A stretch of DNA of 34,816 bases from an uncultured Microbacterium sp. (GCF_947632095.1 NZ_CANROA010000023.1:1-34816), one strand, 5' to 3'. Positions 1-6,844 are shown, numbered from the stretch's first letter. The notes: generated by a model from the sequence alone, not told the origin. Numbers and translations: made by a program.

Positions 1-970
1 TGATCCTCGGGGACCTCGACCCCTACCCGCCGACCATCACCCGGCGCGCCTCACCCCCACCGAATGTCCGAAGAGCCCTCAAACCGGCAGTCCAGGGCTT
101 CCTCACCTCGCGCGGCTACCGCGCCGCCGTCGGCCGTGCGCCGTCAGCGAGGCAGCTGCGCGATGACCTGCTGGTGCCGGAGGTCGCCAGGTTGCATGCG
201 GAGAACTACGGCGTCTACGGACGCCGGAAGATGCACGCACTCATGCGGCGGCAAGGGTGGGAGATCGGTCGCGATCAGACCGAACGGCTCATGCGGCTCG
301 CCGGGGTGGAGGGTGTGAAGCGGTCCAAGCGGGTGTTCACGACGAAGTCCGACCCGGCAGCGGAGAAGCCGAAGGATCTCGTGCAACGCCGGTTCACTGC
401 CCCCGGCCCGCGCCGCCTCTGGGTCGCTGACGTGACCTACGTCGCAACATGGTCCGGGTTTGCGTATGTCGCGTTCGTCACCGATGTCTATTCGCGTCGC
501 ATCGTGGGCTGGAACGTCGCAGCCACACTCAAGTCCGACATCCTGCCACTACGGGCGCTCGATATGGCCGCCTGGGACGCCGGCGGACGCCTCGACGGCC
601 TGGTTCATCACGCCGATCACGGATCGAACTACCTCGCCGTGGTCTACACCGATCGGATCGAGGAACTCGGCGCGAAACCCTCCACCGGGACCGTCGGCGA
701 CTCGTTCGACAACGCCCTCGCCGAGGCGGTCAACGGTCTCTACAAGACCGAACTGATCCGTCAGCGCGGCCCCTGGCGAACCGTCGAGCAGGTCGAGCTA
801 GCAACCCTCGAGTACGTGTGGTGGTGGAACAACCAGCGCCTCCACGGCGAGCTCGACATGCGCACCCCGATCGAGGTCGAACGGGCGTACAACGCTGACC
901 TAGAATCAGCCCAGCCGGCACTTGCCGGACAAACAATCCGATAGGAACGAAAGTCAGGCCGATTCACTGT
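1..970 (+). mobile_element. IS3-family insertion sequence, right part
   Basis: The first kilobase carries the distal part of an IS3-family element: the DDE transposase (OrfB) reading frame and a short tail after its stop. The left end, OrfA and the left inverted repeat lie outside the window or are lost. I could not identify the right terminal repeat or a target duplication with certainty, so the right boundary is only approximate. It sits next to an effector/immunity pair and other accessory genes. Confidence 0.55.
3..944 (+). CDS. IS3-family transposase OrfB (DDE integrase), 5' incomplete
   Basis: This is the rve-type DDE transposase that cuts and joins IS3 ends, often made as an OrfAB fusion by frameshifting. 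The integrase core is clear: a first Asp in WVADVTY, a second Asp in HHADHGSNY, and the catalytic Glu in DNALAEAVNGLYKTE, followed by the family's RGPWRTVEQ and WWNNQRLHGELD segments. The HTH_21-like stretch before it (NYGVYGRRKMHALMRRQG) is also present. The frame is open back to the window edge, but upstream of about base 99 it stops resembling OrfB, and family-like residues seem to continue in another frame (EEPSNRQ near bases 70-90). That suggests a frameshift or truncation. A GTG at 174 is the first convenient start but would cut conserved residues. Probably a decayed copy; family assignment is firm. Confidence 0.85.
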   Translation: MLGDLDPYPPTITRRASPPPNVRRALKPAVQGFLTSRGYRAAVGRAPSARQLRDDLLVPEVARLHAENYGVYGRRKMHALMRRQGWEIGRDQTERLMRLAGVEGVKRSKRVFTTKSDPAAEKPKDLVQRRFTAPGPRRLWVADVTYVATWSGFAYVAFVTDVYSRRIVGWNVAATLKSDILPLRALDMAAWDAGGRLDGLVHHADHGSNYLAVVYTDRIEELGAKPSTGTVGDSFDNALAEAVNGLYKTELIRQRGPWRTVEQVELATLEYVWWWNNQRLHGELDMRTPIEVERAYNADLESAQPALAGQTIR

Positions 971-1027
971 AGCTCGAACAGCACTTGACGGGCACCGCAA
1001 TCGCCTCCAATCAGCGACCGTGATCCA

Positions 1028-1076
1028 GCGTGAGGCGAGGAGGAGATGATGATATCAGCTCCTCCTCGCCTCACGC
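1028..1076. terminator. Long perfect hairpin, bidirectional terminator
   Basis: An 18-bp perfect inverted repeat (1028-1045 with 1059-1076) has a 13-base loop in which four more pairs can form. It lies between the transposase (plus strand) and the SUKH gene (minus strand), which point at each other, so it can end transcripts from both sides. There is no clear T-tract, as is common in actinobacteria. Confidence 0.75.
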
Positions 1077-1089
1077 ATGCCTCGCGCCG

Positions 1090-1671
1090 TTACCTGTAGT
1101 AGAGCAACGCCCCTAGCTTGTCGCTGAGCTTGTCGTCGATCTGTTGCATGCCGCGGTGCTCGTCGATGTACCACGCGCCCGACTGGAACGCTTCGATCCA
1201 CAGGTCCACACGCTCGGTCACGGTAATGTGTGGCACGCTATTGATGCCACGTCCCCAGACACTGCGGAAGGTCAACGAGTCAGGCAGGTCAGGCTCCGTT
1301 GTATTGATGAAGAACGGGTCATTGCCTGCGTTCAGTTGCACGAACCGGTCCACTCCAGGGGTGCCCTCTTCTAGAATCTCTGCAGTCTTCACCATGGACT
1401 CGCCCCGATCCACCGCGTCGCGGAACCGGGGAAAGGGGTGATCAGGGACGATCAGTATCTGTCCGCCAGGCAGCGTGATGACCGTTTCATGCGTTCCGTT
1501 GTGCCAAGACCAGACCGCGCGCACGTCCTCCGAAAATCGGAATCCGACCTCGGCCTCGATCTCATCGATCTCGCGTGCGGTCAGTCCGTCAGCGAAATGG
1601 TCCCGCAGGCCCTGTCGCACGAGCTCGTCCTCATACCGGCGCAGTGCGTCGGTCACACTCTCAAACGTCAT
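1090..1671 (-). CDS. SMI1/KNR4 (SUKH) family protein, candidate immunity protein
   Basis: A 193-residue soluble protein with the SUKH fold signature. An N-terminal helix is followed by a segment near residues 29-60 reading LTAREIDEIEAEVGF, then RFSEDVRAVWSWHNGT, which is the usual E..E..LG..LP.D...WY..HNG pattern of the family. A mixed beta region follows, with IPDHPF-like and DPFFI-like segments and a C-terminal WIEAF helix. SUKH proteins are among the commonest immunity proteins of bacterial polymorphic toxin systems. The ATG lies 4 bases after the stop of the secreted nuclease gene, so the two are cotranscribed and probably translationally coupled. I infer that it binds and blocks the cytoplasmic or imported form of that nuclease. 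Length is normal for the family. Family call is good; the partner assignment rests on context. Confidence 0.8.
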   Translation of the reverse strand: MTFESVTDALRRYEDELVRQGLRDHFADGLTAREIDEIEAEVGFRFSEDVRAVWSWHNGTHETVITLPGGQILIVPDHPFPRFRDAVDRGESMVKTAEILEEGTPGVDRFVQLNAGNDPFFINTTEPDLPDSLTFRSVWGRGINSVPHITVTERVDLWIEAFQSGAWYIDEHRGMQQIDDKLSDKLGALLYYR

Positions 1672-1675
1672 GAGA

Positions 1676-2977
1676 TCACGGGTTACAGACGCGGAACGTA
1701 GGTACTTCCACCAAAGATTCCGGCACGGGGACCGCTAGGAAATCCATTGCCGGGCGCTCACGCACCTTGCATGCCGTCAAGAAGGCACTGTAGTAGGAAC
1801 CCTGATTTTGGTTCTGGGCGCTGTCGATCTGCTTAAGCGACACGGGCGGGGCCGCGTATTCACCGCCCTGCGCTGTTGCGTTGAAGGGGTATTCGTCACA
1901 GTCCGTACCCGTCTCTAGAGAAATGCACCGCGGGTCGCTGCGGTACCAGTTCGTGCGCGTTCTGTTCTCGTAATTCAGCGCCACCCATGCCGGGTTGGTA
2001 GCGAGGGCTTCGATGTCGTGGTCCGTTGCTTCCGGAACATCGCGCCCGCTGAAGAAGATCGGCTTGTCCTTGCACTCTGAGTAGGGGTCAGTTCCCAGTG
2101 CCGCGGCGGCGACAAGCTTCAAGCACTCGTTCGCGGCAACTGTGGCCTGCTCCTCCGTGAGGCCCGCGTTTCGCAACTTCAGTGCGGAGATCAGCCCAGA
2201 CGTGCGCCACTCGGCTCCAAGGAGACCACCGTATGCGGGAGGCGGAGTGGGCGTCTGCAGCTCCGGATTCGACGTGTTCACCCAGTCCGGAGTAGTGACA
2301 GTCGTGATCCCTGCGTTGACCGTGATGAAGTGGCGAGTCAATGTGGCGAGTGCGGCACGGCCTGAGGCCGTGGAATACAGTGCGCGGATGATGCTGAGCA
2401 TGCTGGCGCCCGACGTGTTCGCCGCTGCGAGACAAGCCGTGGTGTGGTCCGGCAGGCTGGAAGTCGACCGCGGACCAGGGACCACGGCGGTAGAGGCGCA
2501 GACTTCAAGCAAAGTCACCGAGGCTGCAGTCAACGTCGCCGCGAGAGCGGTTTCGTCCATGCCCTCTGTGATCGAGTTCACGCGTACACCTGCCGGCTGC
2601 ACCATCCCAGCCGGCTGCGGAATGGAAGCGCCACGAGAGTTGCCGGCCAACCCGTTGAAAACACCGGTGGTGGCATAGCTGTACTCGCTCGAACCGCGCA
2701 CGTCGGTCAGGGTCGCCCGCCAACTACGCCCGCTGCCTTCAACCCAGATATCGACTGATTCGTTCGCGCCCGGGGTCCAGCCCCAGCCGCGAAGAGCTGC
2801 CGGAGTGACACTCTTGTAGTTATCCCCGTTCATCATGCCGTACATGCTCATCGCGCTGACCAGGTTTCGCATACTGGTGGCCGCGGTGGAGTCGTAGATG
2901 GTCGAGGCAGTCGCCGGGGCTGGCGTCAACAACCCGACCGTCAGAATCGCGATGACGGCGACAACGATTCTTCGCAT
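1676..2977 (-). CDS. Secreted NucA/NucB-type deoxyribonuclease effector with pilin-like N-terminal domain
   Basis: A 433-residue exported protein. It begins MRRIVVAVIAILTVGLL and has a Sec signal peptide ending near PATA-S. Residues ~25-105 resemble the globular part of type IV pilins (STAATSMRNLVSAMSMY, then a YKSVTP turn, a beta strand with WVEGSGRSWRATL, and a Tyr-rich end). A long Ala/Thr-rich linker follows, with a proline hinge (PTPPPAYGG). Near residue 350 comes a nuclease-like end: DPRCISL, then TDCDEYPFNATAQGG, then QNQNQGSYYSAF and a terminal hydrophobic strand, the order found in NucA/NucB DNases (Asp-Glu metal/catalytic pair in CDEYPF). The ATG at 2977 has an AGGAAC ribosome site; a TTG at 2995 is possible but overlaps that site. 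The downstream SUKH gene argues for a toxin. Target and export trigger are unknown. Confidence 0.72.
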   Translation of the reverse strand: MRRIVVAVIAILTVGLLTPAPATASTIYDSTAATSMRNLVSAMSMYGMMNGDNYKSVTPAALRGWGWTPGANESVDIWVEGSGRSWRATLTDVRGSSEYSYATTGVFNGLAGNSRGASIPQPAGMVQPAGVRVNSITEGMDETALAATLTAASVTLLEVCASTAVVPGPRSTSSLPDHTTACLAAANTSGASMLSIIRALYSTASGRAALATLTRHFITVNAGITTVTTPDWVNTSNPELQTPTPPPAYGGLLGAEWRTSGLISALKLRNAGLTEEQATVAANECLKLVAAAALGTDPYSECKDKPIFFSGRDVPEATDHDIEALATNPAWVALNYENRTRTNWYRSDPRCISLETGTDCDEYPFNATAQGGEYAAPPVSLKQIDSAQNQNQGSYYSAFLTACKVRERPAMDFLAVPVPESLVEVPTFRVCNP

Positions 2978-3045
2978 TATGTAGTTCCTGTTCAATACTT
3001 CGATGTACTTCAGATCCCACGACGAAACTTCATCGTAAAGACCCC

Positions 3046-3074
3046 AGGCTAGTACATAGGGAGCGCACAGTTAA
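3046..3074 (-). promoter_or_regulatory. Candidate promoter of the nuclease/SUKH operon
   Basis: On the minus strand a TTAACT box (3069-3074) and a TAGCCT box (3046-3051) are 17 bases apart, a good sigma-70-like fit for an actinobacterium (TANNNT -10). The start point would be near 3040, leaving a leader of about 60 bases that contains the AGGAAC ribosome site. Confidence 0.5.
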
Positions 3075-3238
3075 CGCACAGGGCGTTGGTAGATGACACG
3101 GTTCTTGAGATGGAGACGTATCGCGCGTCTCACGACCGCACCCGACGCAACGCCAGCGTGAAGACTGACGGGCTATCGAGAAGCCGGACGCACGTTGACG
3201 ACGGCCGTCGGTGGCGTGACAGCCTTGCATAGCGTCGA

Positions 3239-3274
3239 AGAGCGGACGGGAGTAGCATCACTCCCGTCCGCTCT
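3239..3274. terminator. Rho-independent-type hairpin after the ssb remnant
   Basis: A 15-bp perfect inverted repeat (3239-3253 with 3260-3274) with a 6-base loop lies 13 bases beyond the stop of the truncated ssb frame on the minus strand. It would end that transcript. It has no long T-tract. Confidence 0.75.
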
Positions 3275-3287
3275 CGGTTGCGAAAAA

Positions 3288-3620
3288 TCAGCGCGTGACA
3301 TCTGCGCCGGCGTACGAGGCCGGCGCTGCTAGCGGCCCCGAAGCATCAGCGACGGGGCCGCTAGCTTTTGGGGTGCGGCTGACGGTGACGTCTGCGAACT
3401 TCAGCGAAGCTCCGACATTGTCGGCGATCACGTTGCGAGTCTCGCGCGTCTGCCCGGTCTCCTTGTCGGTGTAGCTGCCGAAGCGGAGATCGCCGACGAC
3501 GATCGCAGCGTCTCCCTTGTGCAGAGAGCCGGTCACGTGACGGGACTGCTGGTTGAACACGACGACACGGTGGAACACGGTGCCGGCATCCTCCCATCGT
3601 CCGGTGTTCTCATTCAGCCG
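3288..3620 (-). pseudogene. ssb: Single-stranded DNA-binding protein, N-terminus lost
   Basis: This frame encodes the C-terminal two thirds of an OB-fold SSB. It reads NENTGRWEDAGTVFHRVVVF, then QQSRHVTGSLHKGDAAIVVGD, then a strand (LRFGSYTDKETGQTRETRN) and VIADNVGASLKFADVTVSR, which follow the order W-x-D-A/G, F-x-R-V, KGD, V-x-G-x-L, I-A-x-x-x-G-x-S-L of actinobacterial SSBs. The first ~35-40 residues (first OB strand, the TxxGN region) are missing. Above about base 3620 the frame continues as Arg-rich sequence unlike SSB, with no start. A GTG at 3578 is the only in-frame start and would remove conserved residues. The tail is short and lacks the acidic DDDIPF tip. This may be a plasmid- or element-type SSB truncated by recombination. 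Confidence 0.75.
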
Positions 3621-3622
3621 TC

Positions 3623-3928
3623 GTGCTTGTCTTCGTCGGCCTGCCGCGTAACCTGTGTGTCCTTCTGGGCATCGCCTCAGTGTGTTCGATGGCCGCTCCC
3701 ATGGTGACGGCGTGCATCTGGGCGGTTCGTGGGGTGCGCGAAGAGATCGACTACCGCTCGTGGAAGAAGCGCGGATGCCCGGAGGGCGAGCTGCCGAGTG
3801 CGTTCTCGCAGCCGCGGGACCGTGACCTGCTGATCGGTCTGCCGTGGGCCGTCATCATGATTCTCGGCATGATCGCCTCGCTCTCGGCGTTCGTCTTCGG
3901 CGTCGTCCGCCTGCTGCTCGGGCTGTGA
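3623..3928 (+). CDS. Small two-helix membrane protein, possibly 5' truncated
   Basis: No family recognised. The frame gives up to 101 residues: a first hydrophobic segment (about residues 1-35, ending CIWAV), a charged cytoplasmic-looking loop (RGVREEIDYRSWKKRGCPEGELPSAF), and a second transmembrane helix at the C-terminus (LIGLPWAVIMILGMIASLSAFVFGVV). The loop with positive residues next to the helices looks like a real membrane protein. The only upstream start is a GTG at 3623 with no ribosome site, exactly where the divergent ssb homology breaks off, so the N-terminus may also be lost. An ATG at 3689 or 3704 is an alternative. Expression uncertain. Confidence 0.45.
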   Translation: MLVFVGLPRNLCVLLGIASVCSMAAPMVTACIWAVRGVREEIDYRSWKKRGCPEGELPSAFSQPRDRDLLIGLPWAVIMILGMIASLSAFVFGVVRLLLGL

Positions 3929-4011
3929 CCGGGCAGTGAAGGACGATGGATGGCTGACACCGCGATTGCGCGGATGCCCGGCGACCCAGGCTTTTCGGCC
4001 CGGCCGCTGAG

Positions 4012-4461
4012 TCAACCGCCGTGCTGGTCTTCTGCCTCGGCGAGGAGCTCCGCGTAGAGTTGCGCCGCTCCCGCAGCATCCATATCGAGGATCTCGGATT
4101 CTGAGACCCCAAGGCGGCTGAGCTCACGCACGAGATAGAGCGGAACGGACTTGAGTGGGGTGACCGCTGCGGGGCCGCCTCTATCGGGGAGGACGCCTTC
4201 GCGCGCACATTCCCAGAAAACGTCTGCGGTGACATCGAGTTGTTCGCGCAGGATATGCGACCACATGCTTGCGGCGTACTCGGTGCGATCGACAGGGCGT
4301 GAGATTCGCGTGCGGAGAATTCTTCCGTCCCACAGGACGAGCTCGTAGGTGCGGTGATGGCGCACGGGCTTCCCCGAAGCTCCGCGAACGAGAGCCCATT
4401 CTTCGTTCGTGCAGAAGTCGTCGTGGTCCTCGCGCGTGGCGACCGGAAGCTTCTTACTCAC
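4012..4461 (-). CDS. Toxin of a type II toxin-antitoxin pair (translational-repressor-like)
   Basis: About 149 residues from the GTG at 4461. The sequence matches a group commonly annotated in actinobacteria as cytotoxic translational repressor of a toxin-antitoxin stability system. Landmarks are a WALVRGASGKPVRHHRTYEL segment, the strand ending DGRILRTRISRP, SMWSHILREQLDVTADVFWE, and GVLPDRG. The RNase activity is presumed by family name, not shown here. The start at 4461 overlaps the antitoxin stop by 8 bases (GTGAGTAA), the usual coupling in such loci. An ATG at 4494 would add 11 Ser-rich residues inside the antitoxin gene and looks less natural. It is encoded second, after its antitoxin. 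Confidence 0.72.
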   Translation of the reverse strand: MSKKLPVATREDHDDFCTNEEWALVRGASGKPVRHHRTYELVLWDGRILRTRISRPVDRTEYAASMWSHILREQLDVTADVFWECAREGVLPDRGGPAAVTPLKSVPLYLVRELSRLGVSESEILDMDAAGAAQLYAELLAEAEDQHGG

Positions 4462-4879
4462 CGCCGTGCTCGAACCACTCGAGGATCTCTTCATCGGATG
4501 ACAGCTTGATCAGCTGCACCAGGCCCCAGTTGTCGTGATGATTCGGGGCGTGCTGAAGCCGGGCTTCCCAATCCTCGGCGTACTCGCGCAGCGTGCCGAC
4601 GAGGTCGGCGAGGGCATCGGCGACGTCGGCGCCCTCGGAGACGAACGGGCGTCCGGCCATGAGCGCGATCACCCGCCCGTCTTCGCGGGAGAGCTCAACG
4701 CGAGGAGGGACGGAATGGAAGAAGAAGTGCCGCAGTCGATCGGCGGGGACGACGACGGAGACCTGCCCGTCGCGGGCGACGGTTACTGAACGACCGCTCC
4801 CAGTGGCATCGAGGACCTGTCTGAAGTGCGTGCGCGCGCTCGAATAGGAGGGGTAGTCGATGGTGGCTGCCTGATTCAT
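4454..4879 (-). CDS. Phd/YefM-type antitoxin
   Basis: A 141-residue antitoxin and autorepressor. The N-terminal half is the Phd/YefM DNA-binding fold (YSSARTHFRQVLDATGSGRS, VTVARDGQVSVVVPADRL), which dimerises and binds the promoter. The C-terminal half is acidic and helical (EGADVADALADLVGTLREYAEDWEARL, SSDEEILEWFEHGGE) and would bind the toxin. The ATG at 4879 is preceded by AAGGGG at good spacing. The toxin gene overlaps its end by 8 bases. It is longer than typical Phd (~75-90 residues) because of the extended toxin-binding part, as is usual for this toxin subgroup. Repeats immediately upstream fit autoregulation. Confidence 0.78.
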   Translation of the reverse strand: MNQAATIDYPSYSSARTHFRQVLDATGSGRSVTVARDGQVSVVVPADRLRHFFFHSVPPRVELSREDGRVIALMAGRPFVSEGADVADALADLVGTLREYAEDWEARLQHAPNHHDNWGLVQLIKLSSDEEILEWFEHGGE

Positions 4880-4898
4880 GTTGCCCCTTCTGAAGCGC

Positions 4899-4950
4899 GT
4901 ACGTCATGAGCACGAGTACGTGACGTACTTCACGTACTCAGTGTACGTGT
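4899..4950 (-). promoter_or_regulatory. Repeat-rich operator of the toxin-antitoxin locus
   Basis: Four copies of a GTACGTSA-like element lie in 52 bases: 4899-4906, 4916-4923, the inverted copy at 4930-4937, and a variant GTACGTGT at 4943-4950. The middle two form a perfect 10-bp palindrome, GAGTACGTGA (4914-4923) with TCACGTACTC (4930-4939), separated by 6 bases. Such an array just upstream of a Phd-type antitoxin is where the antitoxin or the antitoxin-toxin complex binds. Confidence 0.65.
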
Positions 4951-4971
4951 GAAGTAGGTGAAGGGCCCCGC

Positions 4972-5967
4972 CTATTCCCGCGGCCGCAACCGCACATTCG
5001 GCAGCACCGGCGCGGGCAGGGGAGCGGGCTGGCCCTCGGGGAAGTCTCCGAACAGGCGCGGCTTCCCGGCATCCGCCGGATCCTCGGGATCGAAGCCGAG
5101 CTCGGCCTGGTAGCGGCGGCGGAACTCGACGACCTCGTCGTGCGAGCGGCCGATGAAGTTCCACCACATGACGATCCGCTCGCCCAGCGGCACGCCGCCG
5201 AGCAGGATCACCCGCGCGCCGGCGGGCCCGGCGGTGATCGTAAGGGTATCGGCGCCGGTCGGCGCATAGGCGAGTGAGCGGTGCGCGACCTCGGTGCCGT
5301 TGAGAGCGGCGAGTCCTGTTTCGGTGAGGAGGCCGTATTCGAAGTCCCGGCGTGCGGGCAGGGTGATCGCGGCATCCGCGTCGAGAATCACCTCGGCGCC
5401 GAGCAGATCCGGCGTCCGCGTGATGACGGGCGAGGACGAGCCGAAGGCCTCTCCGATGAACACACGAGCCGAATATCCGGGGCCGGTGACGGCATCCGGC
5501 ACGTAGTGGATGAACTCGTTGTCGGTGAAGCGCGTCGACTCGGGCATCGCGTACCAGAGCTGCACCCCGTGCAGCGCGGTCGTCTCGGGCGTGCTGATCT
5601 CGGAGTGCGTGATCCCGCGCCCCGCGATCATCAGATTGAGCTCACCCGGGCGTACCTCGGCGGCGTTGCCGCCGGAATCGAGGTGATCGATGCTGCCGGT
5701 GAACAGCCACGACACGGTCGCAAGTCCGGTGTGCGGATGCCTCGGCACATGCATCCCGCCCGAATCGGTGACATCGTCGGGGCCGTAATGGTCGAGGAAG
5801 CACCACGCCCCGACGAACGATCGACCCTTCGCGGGGAGCGTGCGGTACACGGTCATGGCGCGCGGCCCGCCCAGCGGCACCTCGCGCGGGGCGAGCAGCT
5901 CGACATCGGTGCACGGCATGCCCTCGCCGAGGACGACTTCCTGCGGGTGCGGCTCGAACGTGGTCAT
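4972..5967 (-). CDS. Pirin family protein
   Basis: A 331-residue bicupin of the pirin family. The N-terminal cupin has the metal-binding pattern PRHPHTGLATVSWLFTG followed by a GELNLMIAGRGITHSE segment (two His in HPH, then His and Glu in THSE), the normal iron ligands. The C-terminal pirin_C cupin ends with GERIVMWWNFIGRS, a hallmark, followed by a short tail. Pirins bind iron and some open quercetin's ring; the substrate here is unknown. ATG at 5967 matches the family's usual N-terminus; a GTG at 5994 would add nine residues. It is transcribed in the same direction as the GntR gene upstream, with a 50-base gap. Family certain, role uncertain. Confidence 0.9.
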   Translation of the reverse strand: MTTFEPHPQEVVLGEGMPCTDVELLAPREVPLGGPRAMTVYRTLPAKGRSFVGAWCFLDHYGPDDVTDSGGMHVPRHPHTGLATVSWLFTGSIDHLDSGGNAAEVRPGELNLMIAGRGITHSEISTPETTALHGVQLWYAMPESTRFTDNEFIHYVPDAVTGPGYSARVFIGEAFGSSSPVITRTPDLLGAEVILDADAAITLPARRDFEYGLLTETGLAALNGTEVAHRSLAYAPTGADTLTITAGPAGARVILLGGVPLGERIVMWWNFIGRSHDEVVEFRRRYQAELGFDPEDPADAGKPRLFGDFPEGQPAPLPAPVLPNVRLRPRE

Positions 5968-6018
5968 GGCTCCATCATCGCCCACGGCACTCACCGTGGG
6001 GCAGTGGATATGCGGCGG

Positions 6019-6696
6019 TCAGGTGCGGTTGTGCTCCGCGACGACCGCGTCGACGGCATCCGCGTCTCCGCTTTCGATCACGTCGACGAGGCGTCTGTGC
6101 ATCGAGACGCGCTGCTCGAAGAACTCGCCCTTCTGCGCGGCATCCATCGGCGGGGCGATCGGCGCGTCGATGTGGGAGCGCACATATTCGACGGCCCCGA
6201 GGTAGGTCGCCCGCAGCATCGCGTTGGGCGCGATTTCGGCGATGCGCTGGTGCAGCGCCCAGACGTGTGTGAGGAGCTCGCCATGGTCACCGGCTGCCTG
6301 ATCGATCCGGCGCTGGATCGCGTGGAGGGCGACGAGGTCTTCCGAGCAGCGGTGCTGCGTCGCCTGCCGCACGATGAGGTGCTCGAGGTGGTCGCGCAGC
6401 TCGATCGCATCGGCCACGTCGGTCACCTCGCCCTGCCCGACGGCGACGAGGAATCGGCCGAGCTGCACGCCGGCATCCGGCAGGGCGGTGAAGAGCCCGC
6501 CGCCGGGGCCGGACTTCGCGATGATCCGCCCCCGGTCGTGGAGGATCTTGACTGCTTCGTTGATCGTGGCGCGGGCGACGCCGTACTGCTTCTGCAGGGA
6601 TTCGCGCGTGCCGATGCGTGTCTGCGGATCCATCGTCTGGATGGAGCGCTCGAGTTCCTCGGCGACGAGGAGTGCTTTGGATTGTCCGAGGATCAC
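6019..6696 (-). CDS. GntR family (FCD) transcriptional regulator
   Basis: A 225-residue regulator. The winged helix lies at residues ~8-65 (GTRESLQKQYGVARATINEAVKIL, then GRIIAKSGPGGGLF) and is followed by an all-helical FCD-type effector domain (LRDHLEHLIVRQA, LHQRIAEIAPNAML, MHRRLVDVIESGD, ending AEHN). FCD domains bind small carboxylates, often through a metal held by His residues such as those in LHQRIAEI and MHRRL. It is divergent from the ABC importer/FAH operon, with 148 bases between, and a GntR-like half-site palindrome lies in the promoter. I infer it represses the importer and itself until the substrate is present. The GTG at 6696 has an AGGAAG site upstream. Confidence 0.88.
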   Translation of the reverse strand: MILGQSKALLVAEELERSIQTMDPQTRIGTRESLQKQYGVARATINEAVKILHDRGRIIAKSGPGGGLFTALPDAGVQLGRFLVAVGQGEVTDVADAIELRDHLEHLIVRQATQHRCSEDLVALHAIQRRIDQAAGDHGELLTHVWALHQRIAEIAPNAMLRATYLGAVEYVRSHIDAPIAPPMDAAQKGEFFEQRVSMHRRLVDVIESGDADAVDAVVAEHNRT

Positions 6697-6754
6697 GGGG
6701 CTTCCTGAGGTGCGGGGCTCTCCATCATCTCCGATGGCGGGCCCGAAAGGCGTG

Positions 6755-6796
6755 TTGACAGTGCGTCTGAGTCATGATTCTATCAGGTATAACCAA
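6755..6796 (+). promoter_or_regulatory. Promoter and GntR-type operator of the ABC/FAH operon
   Basis: A TTGACA box lies at 6755-6760; 17 bases on is TTCTAT (6778-6783), a weak -10. Overlapping the start region is AGGTATAACCA (6786-6796), which fits the FadR-subfamily pattern of GT-N3-AC with flanking symmetry and sits inside a longer imperfect palindrome CTAT...ATAG (6780-6799). Binding here by the neighbouring GntR protein would block transcription. Confidence 0.5.
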
Positions 6797-6844
6797 TAGG
6801 TCCGATTCTTCGCGACACAGCACACCGTTCAAAGGAGAACAACA

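Larger units (their letters stand above)
2978..3287. other. 310-base intergenic stretch upstream of the effector operon
   Basis: No convincing gene is present. A 66-codon minus-strand frame (3030-3230) has no ribosome site and no recognisable family. The stretch holds the effector promoter (3046-3074), a short inverted repeat GAGACG-N7-CGTCTC at 3113-3131, and the terminator at 3239-3274. Confidence 0.6.

Noticed and set aside
2978..2995. TTG start at 2995 for the nuclease
   Set aside because: The TTG would overlap the ribosome site of the ATG at 2977, which gives a normal signal peptide.
3046..3074. Reading 3000-3290 as part of an integrated-element attachment site
   Set aside because: No tRNA fragment or repeated core sequence was found; only a promoter, a short palindrome and a terminator.
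3030..3230. 66-codon minus-strand frame upstream of the nuclease gene
   Set aside because: No ribosome site, overlaps the promoter candidate and has no recognisable pattern.
4899..4950. Possible small CRISPR-like array
   Set aside because: The repeats are 8 bases, irregular and in mixed orientation, which fits an operator and not CRISPR; no cas genes are present.
5281..6708. 475-codon plus-strand frame opposite the pirin and GntR genes
   Set aside because: Antisense shadow of two recognisable minus-strand genes; composition follows GC-rich codon third positions and no family is visible.
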